The notes under the pieces are model-generated. The model searched no databases. It was not told the origin of the DNA and saw nothing but the letters and a program-made list of their open reading frames with translations. A program made the translations under genes and the position numbers. Below are positions 1 through 4,023 of a stretch of 6,749 nt of DNA, one piece after another; the stretch's first letter is position 1; each line of letters starts with the position of its first letter. Source of the DNA: Bacteroidota bacterium (lineage in GTDB: Bacteria > Bacteroidota > Bacteroidia > Bacteroidales > VadinHA17); the NCBI GenBank assembly GCA_030613125.1, contig JAUWMO010000189.1, forward strand, positions 1-6,749. Direction: 5' to 3'.

Positions 1-131
1 CATATATTGTTGATTTTATGTGTAAGGAGTTATGTTTGGTGATTGAGGTAGATGGAGTTACTCATCTGGATGAGGAGGTAATTGAAAAAGATAAAATAAA
101 ACAGAGGAATAAAGAAATATTAGTCAATTAA
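1..131 (+). CDS. 3' end of a DUF559 (Vsr-like endonuclease domain) gene, apparently shortened
   Basis: An open frame enters from the left edge (first whole codon at 3) and runs 42 codons to TAA at 129-131. It begins YIVDFMCKELCLVIEVDG and continues VTHLDEE. The pattern (I)VDF..K.L.LVIEVDG..H is the signature of DUF559 proteins, small cytoplasmic proteins with a Vsr/PD-(D/E)XK-like nuclease fold. The Asp of VDF and the Glu/Asp of IEVDG are the likely metal-binding positions. In the family the next segment normally runs D.KR...L...G..V.RF...EVL, giving about 25-35 further residues. Here the protein stops at KQRNKEILVN, and I find no continuation of that segment in the bases after the stop. The gene therefore looks C-terminally truncated and may be a remnant. 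Family call is good; activity is doubtful. The N-terminal part lies outside the window. Confidence 0.7.
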   Translation, partial: YIVDFMCKELCLVIEVDGVTHLDEEVIEKDKIKQRNKEILVN

Positions 132-140
132 TTCCACCCC

Positions 141-174
141 CCTGCCTTCGCCGAAACGGCTACGTGCAGGCAGG
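141..174. repeat. GC-rich nested inverted repeat (CCTGCC...GGCAGG)
   Basis: CCTGCC (141-146) is the reverse complement of GGCAGG (169-174). Inside it GCCG (150-153) pairs with CGGC (157-160) around an AAA loop. The element is about two-thirds G+C in an otherwise AT-rich intergenic stretch. This looks like a small dispersed palindromic element of REP type. Genome-wide copy number cannot be seen from here. Confidence 0.55.
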
Positions 175-181
175 CTTTAGT

Positions 182-197
182 TCCCCCTCAAGGGGGA
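182..197. repeat. Perfect hairpin TCCCCCT-CA-AGGGGGA
   Basis: TCCCCCT (182-188) and AGGGGGA (191-197) are perfect 7-bp arms around a CA loop. As RNA this is a strong hairpin, but only ATATG follows, so it is not a standard intrinsic terminator on the plus strand. From memory, this C-run/G-run palindrome recurs between genes in many Bacteroidota genomes, often near DUF559 genes. That association is recollection, not shown here. Confidence 0.55.
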
Positions 198-283
198 TAT
201 GATCAAGGGTTTAAGGATTCCTGATTCGATTATGGTATTGATTTTGCTAATTTGGGTACTGCATTGACGAAAACAGGAGTTTA

Positions 284-301
284 ATCTGTGTCATCCGTGT
301 T
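284..301. repeat. Two tandem 9-bp units ATCTGTGTC / ATCCGTGTT
   Basis: Two adjacent 9-base units share 7 of 9 positions. Motifs of the ATCYGTGT type are familiar to me as short intergenic repeats scattered in Bacteroidota genomes. No coding or RNA role is visible. Confidence 0.4.
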
Positions 302-392
302 CTATTCAATTAAATGGCAACTTGAGTTAATTAGTAGAAAATTTCTAATTTATATAATTCTTTTTGGCTAGGGCTTGTCCAAGTTATGTTAA

Positions 393-461
393 CCCGCATT
401 ATTCATGCAAAAACGCAGTGCATTGCATGAATGTGTAATGGATAGTGGGAAACAATGCGGG
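393..461. repeat. 69-bp nested dyad (CCCGCATT...AATGCGGG) with inner 10-bp stem
   Basis: The outer arms CCCGCATT (393-400) and AATGCGGG (454-461) are perfect 8-bp inverted repeats. Directly inside the left arm, ATTCATGCAA (401-410) pairs perfectly with TTGCATGAAT (423-432) around a 12-base loop. The left arms are contiguous; a 21-base segment (433-453) separates the right arms. TTAA (389-392) flanks the left end but the right end is followed by AAAC, so no matching target duplication is seen. It could be a miniature inverted-repeat element, a solo end of an insertion sequence or a structured RNA segment. The sequence does not decide among these. Confidence 0.55.
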
Positions 462-588
462 AAACCACGACATAGTCCCGAATATCGGGATTGAGCTATC
501 AAAGCGCTCAAAAATGTTAGTATTTATTCATCGTCAGAAAAATTTATGTATTTTCCGGATTAATAATTTTTATCCGCAATACTGGATC

Positions 589-1011
589 ATGAGAAGAGAG
601 ACAACAAATACCAGTTTAGGTGCAATTGACCTTCGGATACGTTTGATATTCACTATTCTTTTAATGATAATATTATTGTTTCCTTTCCTCACTGATCCCG
701 GTAATGTGAGTTTATTAAGTTGCAAGTTTCACGAACTAACGGGTTACAGTTGTCCGACTTGTGGAATGAGCAGGTCTTTTTATGCATTTACTCATTTTCA
801 TTTCCTTGAATCTTTGAAATTTCACATGTTTGGACCTCTGGTTTATTTGATATTATTAATATTCTTTTTAAAAACTGTTATTGAACTTATTTCAGGTACA
901 GCCGTTAAAACAGGTTTTAGTAAGAAAGTCTTGAAGATGTCTCTCCTGGGTTTCTTTTTTCTGTGGACCCTTTTCTGGCTGGGTAGAATATTAGTTGAGG
1001 CTATTGCCTGA
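589..1011 (+). CDS. DUF2752 family small membrane protein
   Basis: A 140-residue protein when started at ATG 589 (MRRETTNTSLGAIDL). The core CKFHELTGYSCPTCGMSRSF, residues about 45-64, matches the DUF2752 signature C(P/K)F..LTG..CP.CG.TR: Cys45, Cys55-Pro-x-Cys58-Gly and Arg62. Three hydrophobic segments, near residues 19-34, 83-100 and 117-135, make it an inner-membrane protein. The CPxCG motif plus the upstream Cys suggests a thiol or metal-binding site at the membrane surface, but the family has no established biochemical role and I assign none. I prefer 589 because about 140 residues is normal for the family. The upstream in-frame starts (GTG 445, ATG 514) would add a polar extension, part of it encoded within a palindromic repeat. 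No clear Shine-Dalgarno is present, which is common in Bacteroidota. It is monocistronic: a terminator follows within about 30 bases. Confidence 0.82.
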   Translation: MRRETTNTSLGAIDLRIRLIFTILLMIILLFPFLTDPGNVSLLSCKFHELTGYSCPTCGMSRSFYAFTHFHFLESLKFHMFGPLVYLILLIFFLKTVIELISGTAVKTGFSKKVLKMSLLGFFFLWTLFWLGRILVEAIA

Positions 1012-1042
1012 TCTATAGCGGTAAAGAACGGAGTAAGAAATC

Positions 1043-1075
1043 CTCCTGTAATTATTCAGGGGCTTTAGTTTTTTT
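1043..1075 (+). terminator. Intrinsic terminator of the DUF2752 gene
   Basis: CTCCTG (1043-1048) pairs with CAGGGG (1057-1062) through one U-G wobble around an 8-base loop. CTTTAG and a run of seven T (1069-1075) follow. It starts about 30 bases after the stop codon of the DUF2752 gene on the same strand. Confidence 0.65.
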
Positions 1076-1210
1076 GACATTTTGACTTTCAAATTAAATA
1101 AATCAATAATTACTAATCTATGTTACATTCACATATAAAAAACCGGATTCGCCTAATTTGATCAACATAAAATTTCATTCGGATTTAATAATGATTTATG
1201 CTCTGATTAA

Positions 1211-1228
1211 AGTACGCTAAAGCGCACT
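1211..1228. repeat. Short imperfect hairpin AGTACGCT-AA-AGCGCACT
   Basis: Two 8-base arms (1211-1218 and 1221-1228) pair with a single A/C mismatch around an AA loop. It lies about 30 bases before the larger palindrome at 1257-1275 and may be part of the same composite repeat. No T-tract follows. Confidence 0.35.
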
Positions 1229-1256
1229 AATTCAATCCTTTTATTTATATATTCGA

Positions 1257-1283
1257 CACCATGCTGAGCATGGTGCTATTTTT
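1257..1283 (+). terminator. Strong palindrome with T-rich tail; possible terminator or dispersed repeat
   Basis: CACCATGCT (1257-1265) and AGCATGGTG (1267-1275) are perfect 9-bp inverted arms separated by one base, giving in practice an 8-bp stem with a TGA loop. CTATTTTTATT follows on the plus strand, so it could terminate plus-strand transcription as a backup to the 1043 terminator. It is also the first strong hairpin downstream of the minus-strand permease (stop at 1381), though on that strand only AT-rich sequence without a clean U-run follows. The nearly perfect symmetry also fits a dispersed palindromic repeat. Confidence 0.5.
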
Positions 1284-1380
1284 ATTAATTAATTTCGGAT
1301 TAATTTTGGGTGTCCCATCACACAAAACAGGAAACTCAAAATAATCTTGTTTGTCCTGAGCTTCGTTTTAGCGAATGCCC

Positions 1381-3807
1381 CTACTCATACCTGATTGAGT
1401 CGGATGGGTTTTTCAAGGCAGCCAAAGCAGTTTGGTAACTTACACTTAGCAGGGCAATTATTAGTGAAGCAATACTGGACACGATAAAAGTCCACCATGG
1501 AAAACTCAGACGGTAAACAAAGTTATTCAACCAGCCCTGCATAAGAAAATATGCAACCGGCCAGGCCAACAGATTAGCAATTATTACCCATTTAGCAAAT
1601 TCTTTCATAAACAATGTACTGATTTCTATTACAGATGAACCCATAGCTTTCCGGATACCAATCTCTCTTGTTTTTTGTTCAGCTGTAAAAGATGACAGGC
1701 CAAGGAGTCCCAGTCCGGCGATAAATAGTGCAAGAATTGAAAAGATCGTAAAAACTTTAGCTGTTCTCCTTTCAGGCTGATTGAGTTCATCAAATTTACC
1801 ATCCAGAAAGAAATAATTGAAAGGTTGGTTAATAGCGTAATTTTTCCATATTTTTTCTACGAATCTTATTGTTTCTTTGGTATTTTCGTCGTTAATCCTT
1901 AAAGTAACATAACGGGCAAAATATTTTTTTGGAGTATAAATAACAAGATTCTCAATCTTTTCTTTCATATTGTTAAAATGAAAATCTTTTACTACTCCAA
2001 TTATTTCATACGACCATACTTTTCCATAACTTTCCCCCGGAACAATCAGTTTTTTTCCAACCGGATTATCATATCCAAGAGCCCTGGCAGCTGATTCATT
2101 TATTACAATAAAGTTTTTACCACAACAGTGTTCTTTTGTGAAAAACTCTCCATCAGCCATTTCAAACTGATAAGTTTTAAACATATTTATATCTCCGGCA
2201 AGTTGTCTGAAATGTATCATATCTTCAGGCGGTGAGTCTTCACGCCGCATTATAAGTCCCATCCACCCTTCCATTCCCGGAATGGTTGTAGTCATGCTTA
2301 AATGCTGTATATCAGGATTTTTTAATAAATCATGTTTAAATGCCTCTTTTGCATTATCTTCAATTCCATAAGCCCTGTCGATAATCAATAAATTCTCCTT
2401 ATTGAAGCCAACTTTTTTATTTGAAATAAAGCTCAATTGAGAATAAACCACTATTGTCCCAATAATGATCACAACGGCAATAAAGAATTGAAAAACCACC
2501 AGGCCGCTCCTGAACCATAGTCTCTTTTTTCCCAAAATCAAATTGCCACGCAGAACAGATAAAGTTTTATAAGAAGAAATTGAAAGAGATGAATAGGCAC
2601 CTGACACTATTCCGATGAAAATGGTTGTTAAAACCAAAATTGGTATTACAAACCATTCTTTAAAATATTTAACAGATAGGCTTTTGGAAACTATATTATT
2701 ATAAGTGGGTAGAAAAAGTTCAACTAACACAAGGGCAAGAATAAATGCTAAAAAACTAACCACCACCGACTCGGTTAACAGTTGTATAATAAGCTGCTTG
2801 CGGCGGGAACCCAGGACTTTCCTCATACTCATCTCCCTTGCCCTGGTAGCTGATTTTGCTGTTATAAGACTTGAGAAGTTCAGTATTGCCAGTATTAATA
2901 TAAAAATTGTGATGATACTGAACAGATATATTGTCTTTATATCAGATACGGGTTCAATCTGTGGGCTTGCATCTGAACCAAGATAGATGCGGGTTAGAGG
3001 TTCAAGGTAATACTCAAAATTATTATCTGAGTTATCCCAGTCTTTTACTTCCACACCTAACTGACTTTTTAACTGAGGATTAACGTATTTAGTAGTTAGC
3101 AAAGGTAATTTAGCGGCAAATTTTTTATACGGGAAACCCTTTTGCAAAACAAAATATGTATAGTAGGTGTCATTTAGCCAGTCGTTGCTGCTGGTCCATT
3201 TGTACGTGCTGATAGAGGCAACAAAATCAAAATGAAAATGAGAATTGTGAGGAACATCTTTCATTACACCAGTAATAACATAATCAGTGCCGTCTGATTC
3301 ATGTAGAGTTTCGCCTACCGGGTCTTTGTCACCAAAATATTTTGTTGCGGTGGATTCCCCAATAACCAGAGAATTAGGTTTTTTCAAAACTGTTGCAGGG
3401 TCACCTTTAATTAATGGAAAACTAAATACAAGGAAGAAATTGGTATCAACATATAAGTAGCTTGTTTCAAAAAAACTCTTGTCTTTATACCACATCACTG
3501 TGTTAATTCCTTCCAAAATGCGTGTGGCATAAAGCACTTCATTAAAGTCTTCCATGAGAGCACCTGCAAGCGGTGCTGGAGTAGTAGTCCCTTTGAATTC
3601 CATATCTCCAATATTCCCAAACTGTCCTACACGGTATATCTGCCTTGCATTTTTGTGGAACCGGTCATAACTGAGTTCATCGAAAACATACAGAAATATC
3701 AACAGGACACCAGCCATACCAATGGCCAGACCAACAATATTTATGAGTGAATAACCCTTGTAACGAAGAAGATTGCGAATAGCAACTTTTATATAATTCT
3801 TAATCAT
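1381..3807 (-). CDS. ABC transporter permease, tandem MacB_PCD-FtsX type
   Basis: An 808-aa inner-membrane protein with the two-half layout common in Bacteroidota. The N-terminus (IKVAIRNLLRYKGYSLINIV) leads into transmembrane helix 1 (about 20-43). A first extracytoplasmic MacB_PCD-like domain spans about 44-290, then an FtsX domain with three helices (about 292-314, 342-366, 385-408). The second half repeats this: helix at 432-457, MacB_PCD-like domain at 458-665, FtsX helices near 685-706, 734-756 and 770-792. The halves carry matching cytoplasmic-loop motifs, REMSMRKVLGSRR (324-336) and REIGIRKAMGSS (714-725), and matching domain motifs, IGESTATKYFGDKDPVG and INESAARALGYDNPVG. Relatives work with a MacB/LolD-like ATPase as mechanotransmitters or in lipoprotein or peptide export. 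Substrate is unknown and no ATPase gene lies in the window. Length is normal and the frame intact. The ATG at 3807 fits the conserved N-terminus. The gene stands alone, 216 bp from its upstream neighbour. Confidence 0.93.
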   Translation of the reverse strand: MIKNYIKVAIRNLLRYKGYSLINIVGLAIGMAGVLLIFLYVFDELSYDRFHKNARQIYRVGQFGNIGDMEFKGTTTPAPLAGALMEDFNEVLYATRILEGINTVMWYKDKSFFETSYLYVDTNFFLVFSFPLIKGDPATVLKKPNSLVIGESTATKYFGDKDPVGETLHESDGTDYVITGVMKDVPHNSHFHFDFVASISTYKWTSSNDWLNDTYYTYFVLQKGFPYKKFAAKLPLLTTKYVNPQLKSQLGVEVKDWDNSDNNFEYYLEPLTRIYLGSDASPQIEPVSDIKTIYLFSIITIFILILAILNFSSLITAKSATRAREMSMRKVLGSRRKQLIIQLLTESVVVSFLAFILALVLVELFLPTYNNIVSKSLSVKYFKEWFVIPILVLTTIFIGIVSGAYSSLSISSYKTLSVLRGNLILGKKRLWFRSGLVVFQFFIAVVIIIGTIVVYSQLSFISNKKVGFNKENLLIIDRAYGIEDNAKEAFKHDLLKNPDIQHLSMTTTIPGMEGWMGLIMRREDSPPEDMIHFRQLAGDINMFKTYQFEMADGEFFTKEHCCGKNFIVINESAARALGYDNPVGKKLIVPGESYGKVWSYEIIGVVKDFHFNNMKEKIENLVIYTPKKYFARYVTLRINDENTKETIRFVEKIWKNYAINQPFNYFFLDGKFDELNQPERRTAKVFTIFSILALFIAGLGLLGLSSFTAEQKTREIGIRKAMGSSVIEISTLFMKEFAKWVIIANLLAWPVAYFLMQGWLNNFVYRLSFPWWTFIVSSIASLIIALLSVSYQTALAALKNPSDSIRYE

Positions 3808-3819
3808 GTTTAGATATTA

Positions 3820-3827
3820 CAAAAATA
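3820..3827 (-). promoter_or_regulatory. Possible Bacteroidota -7 box (TATTTTTG) of the permease gene
   Basis: On the minus strand TATTTTTG matches the Bacteroidota -7 consensus TAnnTTTG and ends 12 bases before the ATG. A TTGG at 3842-3845 could be a -33 element, but the 14-base gap between the two is shorter than the usual ~19. If it is used, the 5' leader is very short. A small AGGCT/AGCCT hairpin (3827-3840) overlaps its upstream edge. Confidence 0.35.
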
Positions 3828-3891
3828 GGCTTCATAGCCTTCCAAGGGTTATATAAAGATGTAATAAGTAATAAAGTATTAATTCTTGTTT

Positions 3892-3935
3892 TATATAATA
3901 TTACTCAATACTTGTGCCAAATCGTATATAATATT
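3892..3935. repeat. Direct repeat TATATAATATT, two copies
   Basis: The 11-mer TATATAATATT occurs at 3892-3902 and again at 3925-3935, start-to-start 33 bp, in the AT-rich gap between the permease and the secreted-protein gene. At this A+T content it may be chance or part of a promoter region. The same gap holds distant 7-bp inverted arms AAGTATT (3874-3880) and AATACTT (3907-3913). Confidence 0.3.
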
Positions 3936-4005
3936 GTGTTATAAGGATATATGGGTATGATTTGAAATGCCAGTGATTTATGATTGTATCAAAATCGGTC
4001 ACCTG

Positions 4006-4021
4006 TGTTCAGAAATGAACA
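4006..4021 (-). terminator. Small hairpin directly after the secreted-protein gene
   Basis: TGTTCA (4006-4011) and TGAACA (4016-4021) are perfect 6-bp arms around a 4-base loop, two bases beyond the TAA of the minus-strand gene. The only T-run on that strand is a short TTTT about 10 bases further on, so it is a weak terminator candidate or a 3'-end stabilising hairpin. Confidence 0.3.
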
Positions 4022-4023
4022 TA

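Larger units (their letters stand above)
132..588. other. Gene-free stretch rich in palindromes and repeats
   Basis: No reading frame here looks like a protein. A GTG-initiated frame from 445 merges into the DUF2752 gene, but its first 48 residues are not membrane-like, do not resemble the family and start inside a palindrome, so I treat them as non-coding. The stretch holds four separate repeat-like elements, annotated individually: 141-174, 182-197, 284-301 and 393-461. I see no clear TAnnTTTG promoter for the downstream gene. A small dyad CGGAT/ATCCG lies about 12 bases before the ATG at 589. Confidence 0.6.
1012..1380. other. Convergent intergenic stretch with terminators and repeat-like sequence
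   Basis: This lies between the tail-to-tail DUF2752 gene and the permease gene. No credible ORF or RNA gene is visible. It contains an intrinsic terminator near the left end (1043-1075), a mismatched hairpin (1211-1228) and a strong palindrome (1257-1275) followed by a T-rich run. The phrase TTCGGATT(T)AAT appears twice, at 1178-1189 and 1294-1304. The right part (about 1350-1378) has a short TTCG/CGAA dyad just beyond the permease stop, without a U-tract on the minus strand. Confidence 0.6.

Noticed and set aside
393..461. Complete insertion sequence
   Set aside because: There is no transposase frame nearby and only the left flank has TTAA, so at most it is a miniature element or a remnant.
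445..588. N-terminal extension of the DUF2752 protein from GTG 445
   Set aside because: The start codon lies inside the right part of a palindromic repeat, the added 48 residues are not family-like, and ATG 589 gives the normal length.
1355..1380. Intrinsic terminator immediately after the permease gene
   Set aside because: The TTCG/CGAA dyad here is short and bulged, and no U-tract follows on the minus strand.
2705..2986. Plus-strand frame of 93 codons inside the permease gene
   Set aside because: It lies antisense within a well-supported domain-bearing gene and shows no protein family features. The similar short frames at 4139-4366, 5143-5373, 5247-5432 and 5592-5792 are rejected for the same reason.
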